From: Paulownia fortunei
Lineage: Eukaryota; Streptophyta; Magnoliopsida; Lamiales; Paulowniaceae
DNA: 64,000 nt
Direction: 5' to 3'
Assembly: GCA_019321725.1 (NCBI GenBank)
Contig: CM033109.1
Coordinates: 8,463,993 to 8,527,992 of the forward strand
Shown one piece after another: positions 36,456-49,267 of the stretch. Within the stretch, counting starts at the first letter, position 1; every line of letters begins with the position of its first letter. Below the pieces are notes generated by a model that had not been told where the DNA came from, made no database searches, and worked only from the letters and a program-made list of their open reading frames with translations. The translations under genes and the position numbers were made by a program.

Positions 36456-36620
36456 CTTCGTGATACACTTGGACATGGGCTCTTTCCTCATCGTGACTCA
36501 CCTCTTTCCTTACATGCCGTTTCAGATGTTGATTAGGCTGGTAATCAGAATGATCGCACTTCGACGAGTGCCTATGTAATTTTTCTTGGCAGTAATGCTA
36601 TCTCATATTTAAAATTTTGT
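36456..36620 (+). pseudogene. Ty1/copia RNaseH, 3' portion of the split element
   Basis: Sequence right of the target duplication continues the copia RNaseH that stops at 31344: YLRDTLGHGL, then LHAVSDVD (active-site Asp region, followed by a stop) and NQNDRTSTSAYVIFLGSNAI. The similarity ends near 36607 in AT-rich DNA, so the 3' LTR is missing. Confidence 0.8.
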
Positions 36621-39600
36621 TATACTTAAATTTTAATAATAACATAGTTTCTATTAAATTAGTATATAGTAGGATATTTTTTATTATCTAATACATTTTT
36701 TTAATGAATTCCTACTGACTATAAATCTTAAAAAAATTATTAAATACATAAAATATTAGTAATATTTTTTATTGTTAATTGAATTTTCATAAGTTCATAG
36801 AAAGTATGTTAAATTCAAACATAGCCATTATAATTAAGTAATAATAATAAAATTAATTACTAAAATGACTATATTATTAAATTTAGAAAAATATTCATTA
36901 AGTTATTTTAAATTTAATATAGTATTCATCAAGTTGCGATAATTTAACTATTTATAACTTATTTAATAGTATTAAAGTAAACCTAAAAATGACTTTTTTG
37001 TATTTAATATTGTTTCTATGAAATTTTGATAATCCATTAATAATAAAAAATTATTACTTATATTTTAATTATTTAACAAAATATGATTTGAAAATATATT
37101 ATATATTTTTTTATTTATGATGAGTAGTAAATTTATAAGTAAAACGTATTAGTTAATAAAAAAAACCCTACGATATAAAAATTTAATATAAATTATGTTA
37201 ATAAAAGAATAGTCATTAAAATAAGTACAATAAAATATGAAATAAATTTAATATTAAGTATTAATTAATTAAATTAAAAATATTATTAGTATTTAAATAC
37301 AAGTATATTAAATTTAAAATATTTTAAAATAATGTTATTATAAGTAATAGGTAAGGATAATTTAATTATTTTTAGTAAAGTGATACTCATAAAAAATAGA
37401 GGGGTAAAGTGACATTAATTCTTAAAAAACAAATACAAAACAAAAAAAAAAAAAAAAAAAAAAAACAAAGAAAGAGGTAAGTACTAATTGCACTCTCTAA
37501 CAAAGGACACTAATGACTCCATCTCTGTGTAAAGCTAAAAGATGTTGGTCAACAAAATAATCTTAAAACAAAATTAGGAGTGAGAAAGCATATTTTTCAG
37601 TACGTAGTTTTAGATTGTATATAACTTGCAGTTTTGAGTGTTTTTGGGTCAATGAATGTACTACATATCCACAAACTAATGGTTTAAAAAAAATTAATGA
37701 CCAATTAATTATTGATTGACTAGAAGGGTAAAAGTGACATTTTAAAAACGAAATAACAGCCGGCCAAAAAACTCTATTAATTAAAACTCGTATTATATTC
37801 GTATTACGTGTATGTACGATTAATTGAAAATATTTCATTTCTCCGTATATATTTTTAGAATAATATTACTCATATTTTTGAGATGAAGTGTTTAGTCTTA
37901 TTCTATATAATATTTGATGTATAATATTGTATTTAAAAAATATTATAATATTTAATTGAATATCATACAAATAAAAAATAAAAATCATAGTAATTTTTAA
38001 AAATACTAATTATTGTTACATACTTTTCTGTAAGTTGTGATATAATTATAAATTACATAATTAGAATTACATATAAAATAATTTTTGCATAATTTAAAAA
38101 TAAGTTCAAGCATAATACGTATAACGTTAATGTTTAAATAAGTCGTATATTAATTTCCGAATAATGCTTTTATATTCGTCTTTTATCTTACGTTTATGAA
38201 TTCTTATATTATCCAATTTCGTACTCTTTGATTGATTTTTTTATTGTAACTTTTAACAACACTATTATAATATACTCATACTTTTACATTTGTATTTTAT
38301 TTTACATCTATAAATTCATATATTACCCGATTTTGTACTATTTGATTGATTTTTTATTATAACTTTTAACAAAAATATTATAATATACTCATACGTATTA
38401 AATATCGAATTCTTCTCATCACATATATAACTAGGCGGTCTTAGCAAAGCGTGAAACCACGATGGTAAACGGAAATAACTCTTGAACACACATAATCAGA
38501 AGTTACATCATGTAAATACATCAAAATTTAGTCCTTATTTGCTTGAATTTGTTTGATATATCAACAACCTGTAAAAGTAAGTTCACAACTCCAGTGTATC
38601 AACAAAGATAAATTTATGAATTATGCAACACATAAGTTCAAGTAATTTAATAATTTCTTCCAATATGCATAATTTAATTTTACCAAATTTTGAGCTAAAA
38701 GTTATGCGAACTAAACTTGGTAATTAATTTGAAGGCTTCGAATGAAATGTAATCTAATTGAGTCATTGGGACTAGGGTTGTTCATAAAAGTAAAAAACTA
38801 TTGACATAGCACTTGAATCGTTTTTATTTAATAGTAGATAATTAATTATTATAAATAAATATAATAATTATTTATAATATTTACTTACTATATGTAAGTG
38901 GAAATGCTAATTAATAATTTTGGTCTGTGTATTTTTAAATTAATTTATAAATTTATAGTATACACACACAGATGGAGAGTTTAAGAACATTTTTGTCAAC
39001 TAACTAAATTATAGATTCCATACAGTATTTCAAATATAAACAACCAAAATAGGATTTTTGACTCCACATTTTGATTTTTTGTATATCAAACAACTAAAAT
39101 GTAAATAGATTATTAGTTACCAAATTTCTAGTTATAATAATCCTAATTTAAATAGCATCTCCTGCCAACAAAGGGAACCTTAATAGTAGTGCATATCTTT
39201 GTAACAATTCCTCCATCCATCTATTTAGAGTTAACATATTGATTGTCTCTTTGTATTTTCTTCACTTCTACCATTTTTATCTTTCCAAGTACATTTATCC
39301 CATACAAAGATTTCTGATCTACTAGCTTGTGCCCTTTTTAAATCCCATTTTTCATCAATAATTAAGTATAATTTCAAGGTTCTTTATTCCGATTGTAAAG
39401 CTGATGGTTTCTTCTATAAGCATGTTCATGTGATATTTGTTTCGGTTTAGATTGTGGGAGCTTAATCACTTCGTATACTTTTGATTAATTTACCCTTACT
39501 TAAGTAATATATTATTTAAATATGTAGGTATTAATTTTAGGGCGAGTGTGAGTATTCATCTTACCTTATAGATGGAATGAATAATCCTACCAAAATAAGG

Positions 39601-39859
39601 ATTTAAACTAGGTTTCAGTTTTTTTATGAGTTATCGATACAAAAAATAAAAGCTCTACTAGATTGGATATTTTATTATGTTTAACTTAATCACACGAAGT
39701 ATAAGGTTTATGGTGAGGATAAATTGTCCTCATTTACTAATGAGGCGCACATCAACTGATAAAATGGAGATTTCAATATTATAAAGTTTTGAATTTAGAT
39801 TTCATCAAATATGTGAGTGTTTTCCAATTTATATAGTAGTTGATTAGTTTATTAATAAT
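36621..39859. other. AT-rich intergenic DNA
   Basis: Very AT-rich, with a 24-A run at 37441. Apart from the short tandem repeat listed separately, no gene or element was recognised. Short open frames here have no protein-like composition. Confidence 0.5.
38166..38394. repeat. 115-bp tandem duplication
   Basis: Two copies (about 38166-38279 and 38280-38394), each ending TATTATAATATACTCATAC and containing TTTGATTGATTTTTTTAT or a close variant. AT-rich, diverged. Confidence 0.7.
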
Positions 39860-42427
39860 TGATAAATGCATATTTTGATTAATTTTATATCAAATTATTT
39901 ATACTTTTCTTACTAATTCTTATTAATATTATAGTTTTATTAATATTTTGTATTAGGGAATTAATAAACAAAAAGAGATCAAAAAGAGGCAAAATAAAAT
40001 CAAAGAAGACAATACGTTTCGTGAACAAGTTGTGAGATAATATTTTATTGGATTAAAGAAGTATCACAATTAAAAGAAAATAAAAGTTTTTGTCTAAATC
40101 TATCATATGTATATCAAAATATATGCAAGAAATCACTTGGATTTTACAAGTGATTGTTGGTCTTACAATAAATTCAAAATAAGCATATTTTCATACTTTT
40201 ACAATTTTCATATTTTGGGTAAAATCCCTATAAATCTAAATCTTACTTCATTTGAAAGCCAAAAAATAATATTACAACTTTGTTGTTGGAAGCTTAGCCC
40301 AATTCAATCTTGATTATAGCAAAAAGTTCATCCAAATATGTGTATTGGAAATAATATATCTATGCTGACATATTTCCTTAAATCAAGCATAACTTTATCC
40401 TAGGGGTTGGAATTAGATGATTCGAGTTTGAAAATAAAGCTAACAAACAAATAAAAAAAAATTATGTTGATTATTTTTTAAAATCAACTGATTTCATAGA
40501 TAAAATTGTGTAACTAGATTCGCATTTGAAAATAACATGTGAATTTAGAGTATAATTGAAGTAAATTTGGAGTGCATTTGGTGTGAATTTGGAGATGCCA
40601 ATTTAGGTACCTATTCGTGAAATATTTTGCAAACCGCAAGTGCATGGTGTCAAGTTTTAATATAATGATGAGTTGAGTATCGTATCCAAAAGGATTGTAA
40701 TCAAACATTGTAGCAAGTATTGTAGTTCAAATAATCTTAATTTTATCTAAAAAATTAAGTGATGATTGGTAAATAAAGCAGAATAAGATAAAAATTGCAA
40801 AGATAAAACTAGAGTTCTTAGAAGTAATACAACAGGTACCTTATAAACAAGAAATTTTAGAAGAATGACTCACCTAATAATCATTTATGTTCTTCCTTCC
40901 AAAATATACAAATTCAAGTCAACAATACATGTAAGTCAAGAATTTATAAGTTCATCAAGTCCCTCTCTCGAGTGCCGAATTGATTGAGTTCTAATATGAA
41001 TTTCAATATCTTTATAAAACTCAAGAATAAAACTCTACAAAGGTTCAATGAATTCTTTTTCAAAACTTCAAAGGTTTCATAAGTTTCTCAACTCTATGAT
41101 TTTTAAGTTATGTTATCTTTATGATCATGTATAATATTCCCTCTCTCGAGTATCAAATCTCATACTTCAAACACTCTCAATTAATGGCCAAATAATCAAG
41201 ATGCAATACTAAACAAGATAACACAAACAAGATGAATAACTTGAACTAATAACATTTAGAATTCAAAATATAAGATCAAATAAGGTTACATCATCCTCTA
41301 GAAAGAAATATTTAGTTCATCATGTATGAATATGATTTCAAGAAATACATAAGAAAGAGCATGTAAATTATTCACCAATTTGTGAAGTAGAAGAAATGGT
41401 TGAAACTCTCCTTGTCTACAAAGATGGCTTTCTCCCAAGAATGACTCCTCCTTCTGTCCAGCAGCACTTCTTTTATCCAAGAACAACTCTTCACGTCTAG
41501 AATGCCTTTGGAGGCTCTTTGGAGTCCTTAAAATCAGATGGTAGAAGCCTTAAAGAGGGCTAAAAACCCATTTTGCCTCTTTTATCCACGTGGTAATGTG
41601 TAAACGCTGACAGGACAACTAGGCATTATCTTCAGCATCTTCAGCCTCTTTAATCCCATTTTGGACCACTTTTGAGTCTGAATCAACATTTGGTGTATTC
41701 ATACGAATTGTAGCCCTATATCTTTTCTTTCCATACACACTTACATTAACTAATTATGATATCTTTAGAAATAGTTATGCCTGAAATACCAAGATATGTC
41801 ATAGCAAAAAATTTCAGCCCAATGCTGACTCTTGAACTCGATTGTTCTCATTGAGATCGACAGAATTGGATTTTGTGGTAAACATAGAAGTTATATTGGT
41901 TTATGAATTAAGTCAAAATCATATTTGATCAAAGAGTTATAATTTAAATATGAAAACTGCCATCAAGTTGCACCACAATTCAGATTCTTCAATATTTCAA
42001 CCAAGTTTTTGGTTTCTTTCCATTTTCTTTCTTTTTTGTCTTTACCTACAAGATTTCAAACTAAATACATAAAAAGTAACAAAAACACTTGAAAACAAAC
42101 CAAATGTTAATAAAAAGATATATAAATTATTAGTACAAAACCAACTTATTAGTACTCTTCTATTATAAATAGGGGTTCTTGGATATCTTTGAAGATACAC
42201 AAAAACACTTTGAGGGGTAAAAAAAGTTCTATTATTATCTTTCTTTAGGGTAAATTTTCTATTAGCAATATAAGCTTTTGACTAGTAATAAAAATACATT
42301 CTCTAGTTTCTCTTCAATTTTTAATCTTTTCTACTTTCATTATATCTTTCTAAATTTCATTTAGTTGAGGATGTTAGATCTGTTTTCGTGCTATTACCAA
42401 CTTTACTTGTTAATTAGATTCAATTAT
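39860..42427 (+). mobile_element. LTR (TGATAAGTGCATA family), copy split by a second, reversed copy
   Basis: Starts TGATAAATGCATATTTTG at 39860. Its interior (CATTTGAAAGCCAA, GCTTAGCCCAATTCAATCTTG) matches the copy at 46672. It is interrupted at about 40612 and resumes at about 42149 with TATAAATAGGGG, a probable TATA box. No internal gag or pol was found. Confidence 0.6.
40612..42148 (-). mobile_element. Second LTR-family copy, reversed, nested in the first
   Basis: On the minus strand the left end reads as an LTR 3' end (GATACGATACTCAACTCATC, then GCACTTGCGGTTTGC) and the right end (near 42140) as the family 5' start in diverged form (TAATAAGTTGGTTTTGTACT). Exact ends and the target duplication (perhaps GGTAC/AGTAC) are uncertain. 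Confidence 0.5.
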
Positions 42428-43198
42428 TGTACAGTTTGTTACAATAAACAAAGGACAATAAAGTAATAACATACGAAATTTTTACGTGCTTCAAGTACAA
42501 ATGTACTCTACATGTACGAAGACACCACCTGTAATGAATACTTCATTAATTCAAATTACAGTTACAATAATTAGACTTATTCAAAATATAAAGACTCCCT
42601 CTTTACTAATGATGCCGTTCTTGAACAAATCAATTAGTAAAGCTTTAATAAGATCCCCTCGACTTTTAAGTCTGCACTGTTGAACTCTTTTCAACGTTGA
42701 AATCCCTTCAGATGGCAGACCAACCTTCTCCCAAAGATCTTCAAATTCTTCTCCAGAAGAATTGTGCCTATCTCCCAAAAGGCTCACCCTCTTCTCCTGA
42801 AGAGTAAATAAAAACGAGAGCAATTTCCAAAACTTAAAGTCGTGCACTTCTTCTCTCCAAAAACGTGTATTGCATCTTCAATCTTTGGGTATATATGCAA
42901 CATTAATTAAGTTCGAATCTCCGCTTCAAAAATGTCTAGATACGTTGTATAAAATAATACAAGATATGTCAAGATCATTTTCTTATTAGAAAAAGATCTC
43001 AACTTATCTTTGTAAATACAATATTTCCATCAATGCAATCTAACCAAATCTGCACAAGATAAATTAGGCAATTAATTCATAAAAAGTAAATCAATAAATT
43101 CAATTAAAACTTGTGCAAGATAACAAATTGTCAATTAATTCCAACTAATTAAATTATAATTAATTATAATTTCATCATAATCAATTATGATCATTTCA
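42428..43198 (-). repeat. 3' LTR of the minus-strand copia element (single copy)
   Basis: On the minus strand it starts TGAAATGATCATAATTG directly after the polypurine tract AAAGGGGGAAA and ends CTGTACA. 771 bp by these boundaries. The matching 5' LTR is not in the window, so the ends are inferred from TG..CA and the purine tract. Confidence 0.55.
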
Positions 43199-43486
43199 AT
43201 TTCCCCCTTTATAGTTGATTCGTCAAAACCAAACAATTCCTCCTAAGTATATCAAATCTTCATAATCTATTAATCAATCAAAATTTATTGGAACAACTAC
43301 GTGACTGTTGCAATAGTTCAAAACTCCCCCCACAGATGAGATAGAGATATTCAAAAGACCAAAAAATAGAATGTACTGAATATGATCCAGAGTTCAAATC
43401 ATATCAAAAATATTGACAAATAAATATTCAGCGGAAGCTGTTAAAATCAAATAAATACTTTAGTACATCCCTAATAAACAAAAAAT

Positions 43487-44215
43487 TATTTAGTTATCAG
43501 CATTATCATGATTAGTTGGTGCAATATCAAATCCAATAGAAGCAGTATCTACTCTCCATTTTTGACCAAACTATGGTAAAGCAGCCTCAACATCATTATC
43601 ATCTTCAGCATTTCATTTAGGTAACCGTAGCATCGAAGGAGAAGCAATATCATCATCTTCACTTATAACAATAAGATAATGATACTATCATCCAAAAATA
43701 ATGACAAATGAGTATCATCAACAACATATACTCCCCCTAAATTTATGGTTTCAAATAAAAGAAGCAAAAACAAAATAAACATGCATAAATCAAATATCAT
43801 AATCAAACAGATCATGAGAAACCATTAGACCTATTTTCTTTTTTAACCATTATTAGCAGAAGATATGATAAGCTGTGGAAATCCTACAAACCAAGATAGA
43901 TACACATGTCATCATCATGTTTTGGTTGAGGATTCAAGCTTTGGAATTGGCTAAAAAGGTACTTGCATAGTTTCTGTTGTAATAGGTTGGTTCTTGTGTT
44001 GCAAATATGTGGATTTCTAGGGGGTCTTAAAAGCAGAAATTGAGCAATATTTGCTTTGGGTCTACATTTTTCCAGCAGCATCAACCCTTACCCTTTTGTA
44101 TGTAAGGATCATCACCAATCCATTCATTCGTCACATAGGTGCACCTTCTACAGATTCTTCCTCAACAACCTCTTCTCGCCATAGTAGAGCATGAGTTCAT
44201 TAGAATCTGCCATAA
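43487..44215 (-). other. Extra 3' region of the copia element, coding remnant unclear
   Basis: Between RNaseH and LTR. Short minus-strand stretches look protein-like: MADSNELMLYYGEKRLL from 44211, and FDIAPTNHDNADN ending at a stop near 43490. Frames are broken and I cannot assign a function. Some copia lineages carry an extra ORF here. Confidence 0.3.
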
Positions 44216-45309
44216 TTGAATTACAAACCGTAAGAAGGAAAGGTTGATGTGGTTCAACTCATGGTTGTTGTATGTGACTAGTACCAAATGAAGAGTTTTC
44301 TCTTGTTTTCACCATGATGTAAGGCATGAAAGATAAAAAAGAAGACAAACAAAGTAGACCAAGTGGTGAAGAAAATTAGATACACCAAAAAAATTAGGGT
44401 TTTTATATTCGCTTGTCACAACAACTTCTAAAGCCCCAATTTATTTAATCCTACACCGATTTCTGTACAAATACTCAACAGCCTCCTTGGTTTGGTTAGT
44501 TCCCTAGAATCAGACTTTCACTTGTATTCAATATCATATCAAACATTAAATTAGGGAAATATTCAATAATCAAATCTATGGGCAGATTCTGTTGCCGCAG
44601 ATAATTTCAAATTACTTTCATATTTATCCAAATCTCTTATGATGTATTTCCAACCACACATAAGTTCCTAATTTATGCCTATAAAATTAAAATTTTCAAA
44701 ATGTATAAATTTTGACATAATAAAACGTGTCACATATTTTAAAAAATCAAATCTTTATGTGTCAAAGTTCGAGAATCTCTTCAACCATTTTTGCAAAAGA
44801 AAATTTTGATTACATTCACAAATTCAATTCCTCAAATATTTTGAGAAAGAGATTTCATGAAATTTTTCTTTTCTTCTTCTTTTTTTGTGTAAAATATTCT
44901 TCTCTCTCATATTTTGAATTGGATTTAGTCAGTCAATAGTTTTCACACTAATCCAAGGGTAGCTCTTGTCACATGAAAAATCATTTTCTTTAAATCATAA
45001 AATATAAGATAATTTTTTACATGGCTAGCTCCACACCACTGGATATGTAGCTTTTTATGTTAAAGATCTCCAAATAAACACAATATCAAGGAACATTTGA
45101 TAGAACGTTTATCAAAATTTTAGAAAGCAGTTGTGTTCTAATGAGATTCAGCAGACCAAGACTTCAAAATTTGACATTTAAAACATATATAGAGCAAATG
45201 TAAAATGTCTAATGCAGTTCCTATCATGTTATGTAATATATGTCTAACAATCATTAAATTGTTGCAACATGTATAGATAAAGATGCAAACAATATGGTTG
45301 CAACAAATT
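44216..45309. other. Non-coding interior of the copia element
   Basis: No coding segment recognised between the extra region and the RNaseH tail. Confidence 0.35.
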
Positions 45310-46038
45310 CCTTTTTCTTTTAAGTCTTCATGCAGTTAGATCACACAGATTTCTAGAGATTTTATCAAGAAATCAAAATGAAGTGCATCTAGAGGTTTGG
45401 TAAATATGTCAACAAATTATTTCTCGCAACATAGTCAATCACCATAGTTTTCTTTTAGCTAAATCCCTAATAAAATAATGATGAATATCTAAATTCTTTA
45501 TTTTTTAGTGTTGAACATGAGTTTTAAAAATATCAATGACACTTGAATTATCAAAAAATATATGATTAGGAAAATGTGGACCCTCCAAACCTTTTAGTTG
45601 CTCAACTATTTTTTCTTTCTCATTTTTAGGTTCAATTAAAGAGGTGAAATACATATATCTTACCATATCTTTGTAACTTACATTTGGCTTGTCCTTTGTT
45701 CGCATACCTTTAGTGAGTAAACCAATGATTTGATGAGTAGGATAGTTCTTCTGAACTCTGATTGAAGGTTCCTTCTGAACTATTTCAGTACTGACATGAT
45801 TTTCTGTCCCCAGTCCAGTTTCATTTGCTGCAACATCTTTCCCGATTGCTGCAACATCCTCCTCAGTGGTGACTTGAATGTCATTCTGTTCAGTTTTTTT
45901 TTCTTCCTCACTGAGTATGAGAATTTTCTCTTCTTCTATTAGTCCTGTAGAAATATGAAAATCATCAATGGTAATATTTGAGGATTCCATGACAGTTTGG
46001 GTTCTCATGTTAAAAACACAATATGCCCTAATATTCAA
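45310..46038 (-). pseudogene. Copia polyprotein remnant: linker fused to RNaseH tail
   Basis: An open frame of 177 codons (46038-45505). The first part is the acidic linker between integrase and RT (RTQTVMESSNITIDD to KPNVSYKDMVRYMYFTSLIEP). It then passes near 45600 directly into the end of RNaseH (FFDNSSVIDIFKTHVQH). The whole RT and most of RNaseH have been lost by a deletion that kept the frame open. The remaining RNaseH tail (HHYFIRDL) continues with stops to about 45310. Confidence 0.7.
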
Positions 46039-46097
46039 GGAATAACCAAGAAAAATTCTTCTATAACTTTTAGCATCAAATTTTCTTAATTACTCAC

Positions 46098-46665
46098 GAT
46101 CATTCAACACATATCATGAACAACCAAAGATGTGAAAATAGTTAAGATTAGATTTTTTACTTTTCCAAATCTCATATGGGATTTTCTTAGTACTTGCCCT
46201 CAAATACACCCTATTGATGGTGTAACATGCAATGCTGACTGCTTTTGCCCAAAAATAGATGGCTACTCTTTTGAAATTCAACATTACCCGAGCTATCTCT
46301 TGAAGGGTTCTATTCTTCCTTTCCACCACACCATTTTGTTGTGGTGTTTTTGCAGCAAAAATTTCATGTGCAATTCCATATTTTTCACAAAAATTGTTGA
46401 AGACAACATTTTTAAATTCCTTACCATGATCACTTCGAATTCTAACTATCTTACTAATATTGTCATTCTTTTCATTTACCAATTTTGTGCACAATTTTTT
46501 TGAACACTTGAAAGGTATTCGATTTTTCTCTAATAAAATCTACCTAAATAAATCTAGAAAAATCATCAACACACACAAACATGTACCTCTTTTCTCCTAA
46601 ACTTTCCACTTGCATAGGTCCCATGAGGTCCATGTGGAGAATTTCTAAAATACGTAATTTACTGA
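46098..46665 (-). pseudogene. Copia integrase
   Basis: Integrates the retrotransposon cDNA. The catalytic core is visible: first Asp in HMDLMGPM (about 46630), second Asp in RSDHGKEFKN, Glu in NGVVERKNRTLQEIARVML. The last 126 codons are open from 46494. Upstream part (SLGEKRYMFVCVDDFSRF) is in another frame because of a frameshift and stop near 46545. It ends at 46671, where an LTR of another family is inserted. Confidence 0.85.
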
Positions 46666-46671
46666 TATTTT

Positions 46672-47482
46672 TGATAAGTGCATATTTTGACATATTTTTA
46701 TATCAAATCCTTTATACTTTTCTTGCTTTATTCTTGTTAATATTCTTGTTTTATTAATGTTTTGTGTTAGGGAATAAATGGAAGCATGTTTTCAGACTTG
46801 TGCAGTTTTTGTAATTTGAGCATAACTTCATGATCAAAAGCTCTATGGACCTGAAGCTTGTTTCATTTGAAAGCCAAGAGATAGAGGTACAACTTTTATG
46901 TTGGAGGCTCAGCCCAATTCAGTCTTGATGATAGCAGAAAATTCGTCCAAGTAATTACACAAAATGGATCACCAAAATTCAGATCAGAGTTCAGCCCAGT
47001 ATTGATTTATTTTACCAATTCGGTTATATATCTTGAGCCCAAATTTATTTTGGTTTGAAATTCGGATATGTTATACCCAAGAGGTAAATAAACAAGTTTG
47101 ATGAAGACAAGATGGTGTGAAAATATGTTGAAATGGTAAAACTATAGGCTGCAAATTGCTGCTGATGTTACAGGGCGGCTCTTGGACATGACTCGGTAAT
47201 TTGACCATATCTCCTTCATCCGATCGCCAAATTTGACAAAAGATATATGAAAATATATCAACGTTGAAAGATATACAATTTTTATTCTTTACGTATCTTC
47301 AAACTCTGGCTGTATCTGACCGAAAAATATAATTCAATTCAGTGGTTGAGAAATTTGTGTAACAACTTACCAACTCTTGGCAACTAGCATACCACTTGAT
47401 TAACCCCTCCATTATTTGTTTGGCCTCTAGCTTACTCCAAGTACTATAAATAGGCCATATATTCAGCTTGTAAGAGGAGGGG
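46672..47482 (+). mobile_element. LTR (TGATAAGTGCATA family), inserted in copia integrase, cut by a gap
   Basis: Starts TGATAAGTGCATATTTTGAC. Shares CATTTGAAAGCCAAGAGATA and GGCTCAGCCCAATTCAGTCT with the copy at 39860. A TATAAATAGG box lies at 47446. The sequence runs into the assembly gap. Confidence 0.65.
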
Positions 47483-47582
47483 NNNNNNNNNNNNNNNNNN
47501 NNNNNNNNNNNNNNNNNNNNNNNNNNNNNNNNNNNNNNNNNNNNNNNNNNNNNNNNNNNNNNNNNNNNNNNNNNNNNNNNNN
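47483..47582. other. Assembly gap, 100 N
   Basis: Exactly 100 undetermined bases. The rest of the LTR and the 5' part of the copia element may lie in it. Confidence 0.99.
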
Positions 47583-48708
47583 TCGAATCATACAAAATAC
47601 CAAATTATTAATTTTGTATATTTTATTTAATTTATGATTTTTATCATTATAATCTTAACTATTTTACTATTTTTTATTTTTCTATAAAATTTAGTTAATC
47701 GAATTATCAAGCCGAAAAATCAAATAGAAATTCTATAACCACTGGATCGAAATGATTAATTCAGTCAATAACCGAGTATAATATTTTGATGTATTGAATT
47801 TTTAATTTACCAAAATTTCAATCTAATTTCAATTTTATCAGATGAAGACCTTTGAATAGCTGCGAAAGAGTCAGCAGATGGTTATTTGGCTGACGAATTC
47901 TCTTTAGAGTATGTGTTCTTTTTTCATGAATTTAAGCAACTTACTGATAGTCAACCTTTTCTTTAATTTTTTGGGTATACTCATAATTATGATTTATTAA
48001 TAGTTATTCAAAACTTTATCTGACCTCCAATAGAGGCTCAAAAATGCCCTAGATCTTGACATTTACGATGGTCTTGTACGTTTCCATTTCTAAAACTCAT
48101 TTTCTCATTTTAAACTATTCTAAAATCAAGAATCATATTTGTTTGAATTTATCTTCTCATTTTTCCACAAATATTAATATCTCAAACATATAGTTTCAAT
48201 TTTCAACTTTATACATAATTCTAATTTGTCTCTTGTCAATTATCATTTGTATTATTTCAATTTAAATTACACTAATGAGACTCACTATTAAAAATTATAA
48301 ATATTTAATATATTACTATTTTTAAACTACATCGTTTTAATGGGACCACCACCTACAAATCTTATAATATCATATTCAAATTAAATATTTAAATTGGACA
48401 CCATCACTATTAATTTCATCTAACTATGTCCCGTTTATTTAATGAGTTGGGATATGAGATGAATAATAAAAATTGTGATAAACTATTAATATAGACTAAA
48501 TTATTAATAAATATTGTATGTACTTGGAATGATTGGGTAAATGAAATTTTAGTACAATGTTTAATTTCCACATGTAGTTTGAGAGATAATATGTATGATA
48601 ATATGAAAAGTACAAAATTACCCTTTGAATCTTAAAAACAAAAAATAAAAGGTTTGAAATATATGGAATGATTTTGCTTTTTCTCCCACCACCACCATCA
48701 GAATCAAC
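47583..48708. other. Non-coding with a weak exon-like piece
   Basis: 47842-47908 sits between TATCAG and GTATGTG and reads IAAKESADGYLADEFSLE after a stop. A nearby stretch (48022-48077) reads RLKNALDLDIYDG. This may be a gene fragment; no family recognised. The rest is AT-rich. Confidence 0.25.
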
Positions 48709-48859
48709 AGGAACTGAAATTAGGACTAATAAATCATCTTATCTACAATGAATCTTCTGCAGGAACTGAAATTAGGACTAATAAATCATCTTATCTACAA
48801 TGAATCTTCTGCAGGAACTGAAATTAGGACTAATAAATCATCTTATCTACAATGAATCC
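48709..48859. repeat. 52-bp tandem repeat, 2.9 copies
   Basis: Identical units start at 48709, 48761 and 48813 (AGGAACTGAAATTAGGACTA and so on). The lack of differences implies recent amplification or an assembly artefact. Confidence 0.97.
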
Positions 48860-48922
48860 CCATCACCCGTTTTCAATCAGAAGCCACCATCTTTTTTTTC
48901 TGACAAGATGAAGGTGGAGCCT

Positions 48923-49257
48923 ATTTTTTTTTAATAACCCAAATACCTCAACTTATGCCAAAATATATCCTAAATTTTCAAAATCCTTGCTTCTAAAATC
49001 TTGAAAAGGTAAATTCCGAGATATGCTTCAAGTAGATCACAAATTCCCCCATGAACTGTACACTTCTGCGCAAAAGGAGGTGCCTCCAAAGTAATTGCTC
49101 CATACCAAACTTTGGCCGCAAGGTCCCATTGACACTACAATGATTGTTTCATACTGAAATTCAACCATAGGTTCCCACCAGAATTCGAACCCCATCTTAC
49201 CGCTAGAAGCGAGTACTATGTTGATTGATCTACCAGTTGAGTTATGCCCCGAGGGAC
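48923..49257 (-). mobile_element. tRNA-derived SINE with target duplication
   Basis: 335 bp flanked by a perfect 10-bp duplication GGTGGAGCCT (48913-48922 and 49258-49267). On the minus strand the head has a pol III A box (CATAACTCAACTGG, 49246-49233) and a B box (GGTTCGAATTC, 49191-49181), at tRNA-like spacing. The tail ends TTATTAAAAAAAAA. It is not a functional tRNA gene: no acceptor-stem pairing is seen. It would have moved using a LINE's enzymes. Confidence 0.88.
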
Positions 49258-49267
49258 GGTGGAGCCT

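Larger units (their letters stand above)
42428..46671 (-). mobile_element. Ty1/copia element, minus strand, 3' portion with internal deletion
   Basis: Reading right to left: integrase (46665-46098), linker to RT (46038-45620), RNaseH tail (45600-45310), an extra region, a purine tract AAAGGGGGAAAT and a 3' LTR. The RT is missing. The 5' end is cut at 46671 by insertion of another LTR. The purine tract form and extra 3' region resemble Sireviruses, but that is an inference. Confidence 0.75.

Noticed and set aside
49181..49246. tRNA gene suggested by A and B boxes
   Set aside because: No acceptor stem pairing; the unit is 335 bp with an A-rich tail and flanking 10-bp duplication, so it is a SINE head.
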